From Combretum micranthum (lineage: Eukaryota; Streptophyta; Magnoliopsida; Myrtales; Combretaceae): a stretch of 64,000 bases of DNA. The notes under the pieces were generated by a model that was not told the origin of the DNA, made no database searches, and saw only the letters and a program-made list of their open reading frames with translations. Position numbers and translations under genes: made by a program. The stretch lies in the NCBI GenBank assembly GCA_024138025.1, contig JAMXBD010003373.1, positions 59,690 through 123,689 on the forward strand, read 5' to 3'. The stretch's first letter is position 1. Every line of letters starts with the position of its first letter. Shown here one piece after another: positions 49,272-60,790 of the stretch.

Positions 49272-50364
49272 TAACTGAGAGCATTTAGGTAGTTAAATAA
49301 ACTAACCGAAGATGTATTTGGTGTTTTTCCTTTTTTAAGTGTAACCTTGATGCTTGGTCCAGCCCAAAGATATAACAAGATCAAGCTTGGTGCTTCCTTT
49401 TGTATATCAAGTTCTGTCATCAGTTGCAATATCCTGACTCTTTTTGTATTGCAATGATGAGATGTGATCAAAGGACATGAACAGGCCAGTGTAAAACACA
49501 ACTTCTAAGATGATTTCTACAAAAATTCAGTTTTAGTTTTATCTATCATTTGAATCGTAACGAATAATGAAATCGAATGATTTGAATTAGGTAAGTTATG
49601 AATTTCATTTAGCTACAAAACTGGAATTTTATGGTTCAAATTTTCATAGGGACTTCTACTATTTAGTTAGACCAAACCAAATGTATGGTTAATCACCTAA
49701 CTATTATGACTAATTGTTAAAAAGAACTTCATAAATAAATTTCAACTATTAGATGACCAATTCAAACATCTATCCTGTGGAGCCATATGTTTGTACTCAA
49801 GTAATTATGGAATGTCTAATCGGTCATCACCGCTATATCCAGTCGTCAAAAGTTCATAAATAATTCCAATGATATTAAACATCCAATCAGCTAAATCATA
49901 GTAATCCTTTAAGCTTTTGTTCAAGTAATTATGGAATTGTAGTTGAATATGCTTGGCTTCTTCTGATTGATCCTAGAAGTCTTGAAAATTAGGCAACCCT
50001 TTAGAAAAAATCAAATAGACAGAAATCATATTCATCCACGTCTATAAACAGATGGTGTGATGTCTCAAACTTCAACATAAAAATAAAAAACAAAAAAATA
50101 TATATACTGTTTATTCCCTGTTAGCACGTCTTTTCTCATTTTCTTATAATATGTAAGGTCGAAAGAAACCTCGCGTATATTAATAAAATTTGAGACCAGC
50201 ATCTAACAATTTGCCACGTAAGAAATGAGTATAAGATTGAAAAATTATATTATGAAACAAGACAATAATGAAGAATACTCATGATATGTGAAGTAGGTAA
50301 ACGTCAAATACATATGACTTGCAACTTTCTGCAACCATAACAAAAAGATAGAGATAAACTTAAA
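49272..50364. other. Convergent intergenic region between NRAMP and CCR
   Basis: Holds the 3' untranslated regions of both genes. TTTATT at 50110-50115 (AATAAA on the minus strand) is a candidate CCR poly(A) signal, about 250 bases beyond its stop. No other gene. Confidence 0.45.
49296..49301 (+). terminator. Candidate poly(A) signal AATAAA of NRAMP
   Basis: AATAAA 25 bases after the stop codon. It is close, so another weaker signal farther down may be used instead. Confidence 0.3.
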
Positions 50365-53300
50365 CTATGCCTGAATGCGCACAGAATCATCTTGCTGTGG
50401 TGTTGGGACTGGCAGGTGACCCTTTTCTTGCAAGCTCTTCACTGTTTCGTATAAGCACTGCTTCACTGGTGTAAATTCCATGCCCAAGTCCCTAAGCTTT
50501 TGGTTCGAGAACTTGTATGGTGTAGCCCTTGGATTAACTTCATCGGAGCACCTAATCGTATATTTCATCAACATAAGTTTAGTGCCTATTCAAATTTCAT
50601 TCTTTTTTTTTTAAATCTCAATTCTAATATCAATTCAGAATTATCTGATTCATTCGGAGTTCCATGTAGTTTCATGTGTCAGTTGATCTTTAGTTTTATT
50701 TGTGTAAGAGAAATATGAACCATGAACGATGAGATAGGACAAGAATACAAGATACTTATGTATCAATCTCATATAAGCAGCTTCTATACTATGACAATAT
50801 TTCATGTAATTGGGGAGCTTAGTCAATGGATTCGATTATTGAAATCAGCTTGTCAAATTCAATCGGTCTCACCGGAAAGTTAGGGAAAAAATTAGGTAAA
50901 GACCAATCATTCGTGCAACTTATCAAAGCTTAATACCATTTATTTAATCTAAAATATAGTATAGATTTATATTTATTACTTAACACTTTTTTCATTCGTG
51001 GGTTAAGATTTTTTTTTTTTTTTTGCTAAAATCTAAAATGAATCTATATGATCAAGCATTAAAATATTATTAGAAATTACACATCGTATGTAGTACATAA
51101 GACATATAATACACACCAAAACCTTTCTTTTACCCGAGACTACCTACTTTGATACTACATTGAGATTGGCACACTGATTCTAAGTTCTAAAAGCCTAATT
51201 CAATTTTGACAATAAGAAAAACTTGACCCACATGCTATCTTATTTTTCCCTACATATGGATCTTAATATCTTATATTTTGGTAAATTAGCGAAAATCAGT
51301 ATACAATCAATTGCATCTACAACCTTTTTTTGGTTAGACAACAAGATCAACGGTTCCACGTAAAAGGAAAATATATAGGTAAAGATCATCGAGAATCCAC
51401 TGGAGAGAATGATATGTGCCATGGCCCACCAGTAGTAGGTGAGAATCCTTGTGGTCCATGAGTTTTTTGGTGGTGATTTCAATGGATCAGGTAAAGCATA
51501 AAATTATAAAAAGTTGGGACACCTGCTCTCCCACCATGTGGGCTAGGATTTTTCCTTTTATCAAAATCCAAATAGACATGGATGAATAGAAGAGGGGCTA
51601 GTTGATGATACAGGAGCTTGTATCCACGATCATCTATTAATATCATGTTCAGATTAACATTATAATTATTTAATATAAAAGTTTAAATCGATTTTGACAA
51701 TAAAAAAAGTTTGACTCACCTGCTATCTCAATTTTCCTCCCTTATAAGGACCTAAAGATCTCCTATTTTGATAAATTAAGGAAAGTCGCATTCAAAAATG
51801 GCTTTACCTACATGATAGGATAGACAATCTAACAACATTATAAAAAACAAAAATATGCATATATAAAGTTATAAACACACACACACACATATTACAAAAG
51901 TGGTTAACGATAATCGAAGTTCTGGTAGGGCAATTGATGTGTGCGATGGCCCACCAGTAGTAGGTGAGAACCCTTGTGCTCCATGAATTTTTTTGTAGTG
52001 ATTTCAATGGTCAATGGACCAGCATAAAATTATGGAAAGTTGGTACACCAACTGTCCCCACCAATATATAGAAAAATAACAATATATTCCCTATCGAAGT
52101 TTGCCCTTGTCACCAGATCCACTGCTTCCATTAATTTTCCTCTTGACCACTTCTATCTGTTTTTTTTCCCCCACTTTCTTTTCTTTCTGACTCTATTACC
52201 CAGTTTTCCAAACAGCTTAGTCTAATATTTCCTTAGTAATACCTCATGCCTTCACCAGTTAGATGTTAGTCATGTGACTCAAAAAAACATGGTTATGAAT
52301 TCAAATTGCTGATAAATTTATTTTGTTCCTCAACATGAGTCATAAATGTCAATGTGGCCAATTTTGGAGATTAACTTTTCTCAGTCTCAGGTCAAAACAA
52401 AAACATTTATTCTTATCAGGAAATACCAAAAAAAAAATCAAAATAAACTAAGAAAAATGAAAACAATAAGTCGATTGATGGAAAGATCCTAGCCAATTAG
52501 TTTGTCAACCTTTATTTATTTATTTAATTTTTCCCCTCTCTCTGTCCTGTCCTGAAAATGTCCAGTGGCATTAACTGGTGCGCCCGTAGAATTTAAATGA
52601 AACACTTAAAACTCACTATATCTTGTCTCATTCAACACATTCCTCTGTACTTTATTTATTCCTACTGTTACCATGAGCAAAATTCAAGAAACGTGGTACA
52701 CTACCAAACTTTCAGACTGCACGTAATGACATCAAATAACTTGTTGGAAACCTTCACAAGACAAAGATTGATGATATAGAGCAACATTATGTATATGACC
52801 AGTTCCAATGAGAGAACTTGTTGGATTAGTTGGTTTGTGGAACTAACTTCATCAGATTTACATTCCCCTTATCCATTGTTGTTGGATACTAACCATATCC
52901 TATTTTTGTCGTGTGCTAATGTAAAAAGTTGTTAAACCCATCAATTCAAAATCCATGATGGAGTTGACACCAAGAAATAATGATGCCTCAAAGATAATGA
53001 CTTGGGACCCAACTTTCCATCATGCGTGTTATGTTACCTAACTTATGGGTTCAAATGAGAGTGGACAATGACTTACTTGGTGGGAATAGGGTACTCTGGA
53101 AGTACTTGACTAGGATTTCAACCACATCACCACGGTGGAGCACGCTCTCGGCGCACAAGTACCTGGAGGCTGAAGGATTCTCAAAAACAAGAATGTGTGC
53201 AACTGCTACATCGCGGACATGCACATAGGCCTGAACTGAATTGGCATAGGTCTTGGCAGAACCGGTCAGGTACTTGAGGATGTGAATAATGCTGGCATTG

Positions 53301-54844
53301 ACAGTAGGTTGTAGCAATGGACCAAGTACCAGAACAGGGTTCACAACTACTAGGTCTACCCCTTTCTCTTTAGCCAAATCGGCTGCTGCCCGCTCTGCCA
53401 CGGCTTTCCCATAACAATACCAATTCTGAAATTTTCACAATCAATGGGAAAATAACATGCTGTCATATAAAGAGATCTTTGCCAAATCATGCCCTAAGCC
53501 AGCACTCAAACCGACATTCTGCATATAATATGTAACTTTCGAATTGCAACTTATACCCTGAGATAACTAGTCAGTCATAGGTATGTAAATTTACCTTAGT
53601 TCTTTTACAGAACTCAAGATCACTCCAGCAAGACTCATCGACCACAGCATCAGGGCTTCGATTAGGGTCCATGTAGACCGCACCAATAGAGGAAGTGAAC
53701 ACCGCGCGTCGAACCTTAGCCTCTGCTGCTGCATTAATCACGTTCTGGGCTCCATTAACTGCTGGCTCCACCATTTCCTCCTGTGTTCACACCACAGGTC
53801 ATTACTATCCAAACCAGACATGTCACTAGACATGCAACAACAACAAAGAGAGTCAACACCTAATTCATCGATTCCGGAGAAAAAAACCAACCAACATCCT
53901 CAAATTCCTCGAAAGGAAGACAATTGATCCTCAAAAATCCTACCTAGCCTAACTCATATCCCCATCTTTTAGACATTGCTGAATTTCCTAGGACGAATAT
54001 GACCATCATTACTCGATCGAATCGCGTAAACTATGTCATGTAATCAATTGAAAACATTGAAAATATTATGATTCGAGTTGTGAAAAATTCATAATTAAAA
54101 GAAAAAGGGCAGATTACAGGATCATCTGTGACTGGAGAAGCAGTGTGGAAAACCCCAACACAACCCTGTATAGCTTCCTTCAAGCTTTCATAATCAAGCA
54201 GATCAGCTTTGCATAATTGCAGCCTCTCCTTAGCTCCTTCAAGCTCTCTCAAATGGCTATTCTTCGGATCAGCTGTAATTGATTAAATAAATAAATAAGC
54301 AACCTATTACAGCACAAACATATATATTTGATCATATATAATAAATAAACTTGTATATTGACCCTGATTAATCACAATATGAAAGCTTGATCGTGTCACT
54401 GGACCACAAGGATGTCATCATATCTTTCCTCGCACTCTCACCTCTTGCATGCATATAACTACTACATTGGATTAATATGAACCTAGCTTTCCTTATTATA
54501 CGTGACAGGACATAATTCAACAACTAATCCCAGGATATATATACATATATATATGTATAAAACTTCCCCGAAAACTTAATACAAAATGGTACTTACAACA
54601 AAAGTAATGATTACTATACTGCTATTATATAGCAAATTATGATCAATAACATTCATAAAATCAGGCTATTGTATAATCTTATAGACTGAACCGTAGAAGT
54701 TTATCGTGTACCTGGATTCCTGACGGTTCCCTTAACAGTATAACCTTTTTCAAGCAACAGTTTAACAATCCAGGAAGCAATGAAACCACCAGCACCGGTG
54801 ACACAAACTGTTTGGCCGGAAGCAGGTAAGCCGTCGACAGGCAT
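50365..54844 (-). CDS. CCR1: Cinnamoyl-CoA reductase (EC 1.2.1.44)
   Basis: NADPH-dependent, cytosolic; reduces hydroxycinnamoyl-CoA esters (notably feruloyl-CoA) to aldehydes, the first step specific to monolignols. Five exons on the minus strand: 54712-54844, 54118-54272, 53595-53780, 53077-53425, 50365-50551; all introns are GT-AG and the gene structure is that of dicot CCRs. The repaired product is 336 residues. It has a Rossmann motif [10 protein letters not shown] (15-24), Ser127 in [11 protein letters not shown], and the CCR signature NWYCYGK (159-165) holding the catalytic Tyr161 and Lys165. IIHILK keeps the His and Lys linked to CoA substrates, and the C-terminus is [16 protein letters not shown]. 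Near the end of exon 4 one base is missing: GG at 53098-53099 should be GGG to give [11 protein letters not shown], otherwise the frame is lost at the last exon. One Gly is also absent in [10 protein letters not shown]. Intron 4 is unusually long (2525 bases). True CCR rather than CCR-like, by the NWYCYGK motif. Confidence 0.93.
51197..51537. repeat. Intron 4 direct repeat, copy 1
   Basis: Diverged direct repeat with 51687-52063: ttttgacaataagaaaaact / ttttgacaataaaaaaagtt, gctatct, taaattag.gaaa. The most conserved core is tggcccaccagtagtaggtg then agaa.ccttgtg.tccatga and gtgatttcaatgg. Both end with taaaattat.(aa)aagttgg.acacc. Confidence 0.8.
51687..52063. repeat. Intron 4 direct repeat, copy 2
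   Basis: Second copy of the repeat at 51197-51537. The extra bases here include an (AC)n stretch at 51877-51888. Short minus-strand frames in both copies encode similar peptides only because the copies are related. Confidence 0.8.
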
Positions 54845-54894
54845 ATTTTCCTATAATCTATGATACGGTATTATTATTGGTGAAATGTACTTCT

Positions 54895-54901
54895 GGTTGG
54901 T
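54895..54901 (-). promoter_or_regulatory. AC-II element (ACCAACC) near the CCR start
   Basis: GGTTGGT on the plus strand, ACCAACC on the coding strand, 51 bases before the ATG. This is the classic R2R3-MYB site of phenylpropanoid and lignin genes. It may fall in the leader if the TATA box at 54961 is used. Confidence 0.5.
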
Positions 54902-54960
54902 GAGAAAGATAGAAAAACTGAGCAAAAAACGATGGCACAAGTTCTGGGAAAGCTTAGAAG

Positions 54961-54967
54961 TATATAT
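54961..54967 (-). promoter_or_regulatory. TATA box of CCR
   Basis: The coding strand reads TACATATATACTTC about 120 bases before the ATG, between the two AC elements. Confidence 0.5.
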
Positions 54968-54993
54968 GTAAGGAAAATAATTCAAGTGGACTC

Positions 54994-55000
54994 ACCAACC
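54994..55000 (+). promoter_or_regulatory. AC-II element (ACCAACC) upstream of the CCR TATA box
   Basis: ctcACCAACCaccaag, about 30 bases upstream of the TATA box. Paired AC elements around the TATA box fit control by secondary-wall MYB factors. Confidence 0.55.
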
Positions 55001-56424
55001 ACCAAGGGTAAGACGTGGACTTCTATGGGAGGAAACAGGAAAGTTTTATTCATTTACCAGGTAAAACTAGTTAATGGAAAAAATTTTTGATTTCATCATT
55101 AAATTTAATAGGGTTGGTTTCATCACTATCTAGCAATTCACATTTTAGTTAATCATGATCGAATCATTAAAATAGTTAATATTTTAATTATTATATTTAT
55201 TTTAACAGTTAAATAATTGATTTGATAATTTATCTCATTAAGCTAAGTATTTAATATAATTAAGTATTAGTTGAGTGTGGACTTCTTTTTATAATATTTA
55301 GTGTTCATATTAATCAATGGTCTATAGTTTATGCTTATCGAAAGCAATGGATACCAAGCCTAGAAAATTAATCTATTTTCTTTATTGCATGATGATGTCA
55401 CAGGGTTGGTGTTGATTGTTTGTCTTTAACGCATATTGGTAGATCTTTGCTTTTTTTAAGAATCCAGCAACATGGATGACGAAATCCATCATCATAATTA
55501 TTTTAATTTAATCAATGAATAATTAAAAATTAAATAGACTGTGAAAATTGTTATAGAATTATTATAATAATAAAATTTTAAAAATATATATGGAAAAAAT
55601 TTGAGATATGGTTTTTTTTTCTTCTAATCGTATAGTCCAATTCATGTTAAGTTTGTACTTTCACATCGAAACATTGTGAATTTTGACAAAATGAAGGGGG
55701 AAAAGCAAAATCTAGTATTACGTGAGAATCTTGTGAAGTCCCTAATAACTTAAAACAATTAAAATATTAATAATTGTAATCCCAATAACTTTCACAATAT
55801 TAAAATCTAAGTTATAGTGTGATCTGTTCACTTTATAGATATTAATAGTCGTAGGTCCAATACAATCTTATTTCTTATTACAACTTTATTTTTTATGAAA
55901 AACTATTATAAGATTTAGTTAAATGAAATAGCGTTTATATAGAGAATCGCTATTATAAAAATACTTTGGATGGTCATTCTTTATCCAATCTTATGAATCA
56001 TAGTTCAATATTAAAATTGTTTTTTTTTTTCCAAAATATTATTATTTACATAAAAAATTTGCAAATGAAAACTTTTATTGTAGTTCTATTTCATTCTCAA
56101 TAATACCAATTCTATTTCAGTTTTATTCATTCTAAAAAAATAAACATACATTAACCGGATATGATTCACTCATTGAAGAAACTGAATTCCAATAAGTGTA
56201 ATTGAATCTAAGGATTCATGTTATATAACTTATGATTTTTAACAAGTAACCAAGATTTTATTCAAAATTATTTTAATTAGAGCAACCATAATTTAAAAAA
56301 AAATGAGTATAAATTAGCTTAATCAAGTCAAACTTCAACTTCAAATTTGAATAATTATGAATTCAAACTCAAAGCGGTATCATTTTTTAAATTGATTTAT
56401 TCAAATACCTAACCCTTGCATTTA
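55001..56424. other. AT-rich intergenic; dispersed repeat copy 3
   Basis: No gene seen. 55140-55260 is the third copy of the repeat at 3090 and 8495 (aatcattaaaatagttaata then ttttaattattatatttatt then gattga.aatt). The rest is low-complexity. Confidence 0.45.
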
Positions 56425-57090
56425 GACATGCCGACGAGCGGCCAAGTCCAAACCCATCCCAGAATAGTCGGTCCTGGATCAAAAAGTCAAGAACCAAACC
56501 CAACTACATTTAAGGCAGGCCAATTCCATCAATTTATGACCCAAATGGCCCATGGGTGTAAATTTTTATAGTTTTATCTATTTTCATGGGCAAGTGTTGA
56601 TGATGTGGATTTATTTATAAGCAAACATCTCATTTTAATTATAATAACAACAAGATAGGACTAGAATACACTCAAGAGAGTTTAAAAATAAAAAAAAAAA
56701 ACTAATCTCGCATCATTAAAAAACATACTTGTTCTTTTAATAGAATGCTATATAAAGCAAATCATATATAATTTTAAGTTATATTTATTAATGTATCTAT
56801 TAATTTGTATGGTTATCAATAACGTATTAATTATTATAATTAAATGAAAATTTATTTCTATTCATATAAAAAATACTCTAAGTACTAAATTTTATTTACT
56901 ATTTTTAGTATTAGATTAATTTTTAATTTATATTTCTTTTAAAATTATTTTTTTATTTAATTATTTATTGTGGAACTGAATAGACCTGTTGGATCCTTGG
57001 TTCAAACAAAACAAAACCAGGAACTTATCTAGGTTAAAATCCGACCTCCCAGGCCGGGACGGGTTGCAGTAGGATCTGCTCGTCCATGTC
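56425..57090. mobile_element. Possible hAT-like miniature element
   Basis: gacatgccgacgagcggcc at 56425 faces gatctgctcgtccatgtc ending at 57090 (inverse gacatggacgagcagatc), an imperfect terminal inverted repeat. Sub-terminal regions are G/C-richer and repetitive (caaacccatcccagaatag, ctcccaggccgggacggg) around an AT-rich core, as in plant hAT elements. gcattta before and acattta a little after the ends may be a decayed target duplication. No transposase. Confidence 0.45.
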
Positions 57091-58616
57091 ATCCAACATT
57101 TAGGGAAAATGAGATATAGTACTCATGAAGAGTCATCTTACGGATAAATTTTGACACCTAAATTTCTGATTTAAGCAAAACAATCTTGGATGTATTCTAA
57201 TTAATTTAGAAAGACATTCGTAAATGAAAGAAGGATTCAATGATGCCAAAAAGAAAAAACGACGATGACATTATCTATCTTGGAGTCGTCGTGACAGGAA
57301 AGAGATTTAAATTTTTAAATTAACAAAGTCTAAGCTAGAGAGAAAATGTCTTGGGTGCATTTGAATTATTTGATTTTTATTTATTTTTTATACATTTTGA
57401 TTAATACATGTAATTTATTTATATTTTATTTGTATCATATCTAATATGTATCTATTTCATTATAAACATCTATTTAAAAACCATAAAAATAAAATATCAA
57501 AACCACGAGCAAATGAGGCCTGAGTTTGCTTTGCTGACTCTTTTATGTTACAAGGTGACTTTCAAAGGTTCTCTTCCATCATTCGACTTGGCAAAGAATT
57601 TTTCAGCACTGGACTTAGCCCATGTGGACCATATGTTTTAATTAAGAATGGAGGGTCAATTGTATTAGGTAATCTTTTCATTGGTGGTTTTCTCCTTAGG
57701 TAAAGTATCTTTTTATGGAGGTTCTTTATTGGTAAAACTCAATATTTAAATAAAACACCCTTCCTAAATAAGAACAGATGTTTAATGTTCATATTATAAT
57801 ACTTTTTATTACTTAATTGATAAATTATCATGTGATTCCAATAATTTTACTGTCGTCAACATCAATAAGTTTTGGTCTATGGTTCCTTAGGAGGTGAAGG
57901 ACAAAGCGTCCAAACTAACATCCCTTTGATCATTTTCATGCAGTCTGAGTACTTTAAGGTTTTTGGGAAAGGGGTTTTGCCTTAGGATCAACCGATTGCT
58001 ATTAAGGCTAAGTTGATTGCAAAAATTGTGGAGAAGAAAATAAAGTAGGCAGCTAGTTGTGTCACTCTTGCTGCTTAGGGTTTTTGGTAGGATTTGAAAA
58101 TTTACATTGTGTTCTGGTTTAATTAAAGGAATTGAAGTCTTGGACCATGTTTGGATGATTTTGACATGATTACATTTTTGTCATGTTATATTATATTCCG
58201 TACATAAAATATCTAGCCAATTCCATCTAGTTTAATTTATGCGTCTTCATTGTTGTGTTTTTTGCTTGAATTTATCCATTGGTTAATGATTTTACGTTGT
58301 GATTCGGTGAGGATTTATACATTATTGATTCAAGTCATGATTTGTTCTATTATAAGTGGATTGAGATAAGTTATTTGTCCTGATAATATATTAATAAAAG
58401 AATACTTTCGATGTTGGAGAGAGACTATTGAGATGGAGGAAGAAGAAGATCATGTGAGTCACACATGACATTTGATGGAAAAATAGACACCGTTAAGTAG
58501 CATGACTCATTTGACTCACTTACTCATATGTTTATGGCTTTTTTTAACATTTGTAAACGTTGATTCCTTAAACAAACTTAATCCCAAATGTTTATGCCTT
58601 ACCATGTAATTTTCTC
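57091..58616. other. AT-rich intergenic, no gene seen
   Basis: No recognisable coding similarity. The copia coding region starts abruptly near 58617; its integrase and gag are not found here, so the element is 5'-truncated. Confidence 0.4.
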
Positions 58617-59437
58617 AAAGTGAAATATAAGTCTGACGGTTCCATTGAAAGATTTAAAGCACAATTAGTAGCCGAGGACTATAATCAAATTGAGGGAATC
58701 AATAACACGCATACATTTTCTTTGGTGGCTAAATTCACTACAGTTCGAATTATATTTGCTCTAGCTGCTATTAAAAATTGGCATGTTCAACAAATTGATA
58801 TCAACAGTGCATTTTTGTATGGATTTATAGATGAGGAAATTTATATGACACCTCCTCAAGGTTACCATACTCAATTCCCTGATCAAATTTATAAATTGAA
58901 GCAATCTTTGTATGGTTTGAAGCAAGCTGCTTGCCGATGGAATAAGGAATTTTCACGGTTTTGTTATCTTTGGGATTTATGTGATCTAAACATGATTATT
59001 CCTTGTTTGTTCGTGATAATGAATCTAGTTTTCTTACACTTTTAGTATACATTGATGTTGTGATAACTGGTGACAATTTAGATGCTATTAATGCTGTCAA
59101 ACATGCTCTTGATTGTGCATTCACAATCAAAGATCTTGGTGTAGCTCGTTTCTTCCTTGGGATTAAAATATGCCATATAGATCAAGGTTTTATTCTTTAA
59201 CAAAGGAAATTTTCTTTGACAATCTTGAATGATACGGGTTTAACAACTACTAAGCCACAAAGACTTCCCTTTCCAATGGGTTTACACCTTGATAACAAGT
59301 CTTCTAATGTTTTGGTTGATCCTTTGGTTCATCGAAGGATTGTGGGTCACTTACTTTATCTCATGATTACAAGACCAGATCTTAGCTTTCCAGTACAACA
59401 CCTAAGTCAATTTGTTTCTAATTTTAGGAAAGCTCAT
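58617..59437 (+). pseudogene. Ty1/copia reverse transcriptase, left part
   Basis: Part of a copia polyprotein: KVKYKSDGSIERFKAQLVAE (fingers), FALAAIKNWHVQQIDINSAF with a catalytic Asp, YMTPPQGY, YKLKQSLYGLKQAACRWNKE, then LLVYIDVVITGDN, DLGVARFFLGIKI, and HLLYLMITRPDLSFPVQHLS up to FVSNFRKAH. Lesions: a frame change near 58962 (one T short in a T run), a stop in place of the codon after GFIL at 59198-59200, and loss of one Asp of the YxDD box (YIDV instead of YIDDV). It is interrupted at 59438 by a solo LTR and continues at 62017. Confidence 0.88.
59433..59437. repeat. Target-site duplication CTCAT, left
   Basis: Identical to 62012-62016. Removing the insert and one copy restores AAA GCT CAT CTT CAG GCT, reading KAHLQA of the copia protein. 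Confidence 0.9.
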
Positions 59438-60056
59438 TGTAGACACCCAATTTTTGCCCAATTAATTAAGGCTTGAAATTTAATTAAACTCATTTTTAAA
59501 AAAAAAAAGCTTTAAGTATTGATGAAATTGGCTAAGTGATCAAGGCACAGGCGAAATGGCCTGTTGATTAAACACATTGACCCAAACACACATTCAAGCT
59601 CAAGGACACAGGTTCAAACCCTAGCAAAGGCAAATTTTTGCCTTTTTATTATTTTTGCCTTTTTATCTTCCTAAAAGTGACTTTTTCCTTACTTTGCATC
59701 GGTTTTTAACTGACAAAACATCATTGATTGTCAAAATTGATGATGGAATTGCAAAGTGGTTATAGAATATGAAAGATTAGTGCAAAAACAACCCAAAAGT
59801 CACAAAATTCGTATAAAAAAATGCAATTTGAAAGCATTCAATTGCACATGAATGGGGAGTTACAAAAATTGATGAAATTGGACAATTAATTTACATACAT
59901 GGATGATCTGACATGGAATATGAAGGATCAATCATCAATTCATCAGTTACAAGAATGAATCAAGCCCAAATTATTGATTAAATTCGTGGAAAAACAAAGA
60001 GGCAAAAAACGATTCATTTTCGAAACTGTTTAAAACGTAAAATTGAGCTTGCAACC

Positions 60057-60064
60057 TATAAATA
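60057..60064 (+). promoter_or_regulatory. TATA box of the solo LTR
   Basis: aacctaTAAATAggagg, the best core-promoter match in the LTR; about 620 bases from its 5' end, which would make U3 that length. Confidence 0.4.
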
Positions 60065-60549
60065 GGAGGTCCTAGGATCAAAAGGCACAAATCAATTTCA
60101 GAAAAACACATACATAACCATATCAATTCGAGATTCTCGAATTTAGGAAGAAAAATTCGAATTTTTCAAATTCGAAGTGATTGAATCGAATTTGATCAAA
60201 ATTGAGTGTGTTAGGAATGTTAGAAACCTAATTTAGATGATTTAGTATGCTTAGATTTGTTCGAATCACTCAAATTACTCTCTGAAAATTTTTTTAATTT
60301 TTGTTCATCAACGCCGCCGTACAACCACCACCGGAGCTGCCTCTTGCCGCCGTTCTGGACGTGAACCACACCTCTAGAGGACGCGAACCACCATAGAAGT
60401 CGGGCCGACAAGCTTCCAGCCACCGAGGACCACCGGAGCCGCCGGAATCCGCCCCGAAAAGTCGCGTCATCTTCTTTTCACTGCTGGAGCTCCGAGATCC
60501 GACCCGAAGATCCGAATCCAACCCGGTCGGTCAACAGTCAACTCAGATC

Positions 60550-60790
60550 TGATGGTCCAGATTCAATCTAGCAGATCAGACGGTCCAGATTCAATCAAGC
60601 AGATCAGCGGCTCAGATTCGATCAAGCAGATCAGACGGCCCAGAGTCAATCAAGCGATCAGACGGCCCAGATTTCATCAAGTGATCAGACGGTCCAGATT
60701 CAATCAAGCGATCAGACGGCTTAGATTAAATCAAGCGATCAAACGGGTCAGATCGAGTCAACAAGATCAGACGATCTAGATCGGTCAGCA
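60550..60790 (+). repeat. Minisatellite inside the solo LTR
   Basis: About eight imperfect units of 27-31 bases on the theme gatcagacggcccagattca then atcaagc (e.g. 60552, 60579, 60630, 60657, 60685, 60712). The 75-codon frame here (repeats of QIRRPRFNQA type) is its translation, not a gene. Confidence 0.85.

Noticed and set aside
51240..52007. Two similar minus-strand peptides (…SW.TR.LTYYWWA.AHI…) in CCR intron 4
   Set aside because: Similarity comes from the direct repeat of the intron; the frames begin and end in unrelated AT-rich sequence and have no known family.
59600..59650. ggttcaaaccctag, resembling a tRNA T-arm
   Set aside because: No acceptor stem, D-arm or anticodon arm can be formed upstream; it is part of the solo LTR.
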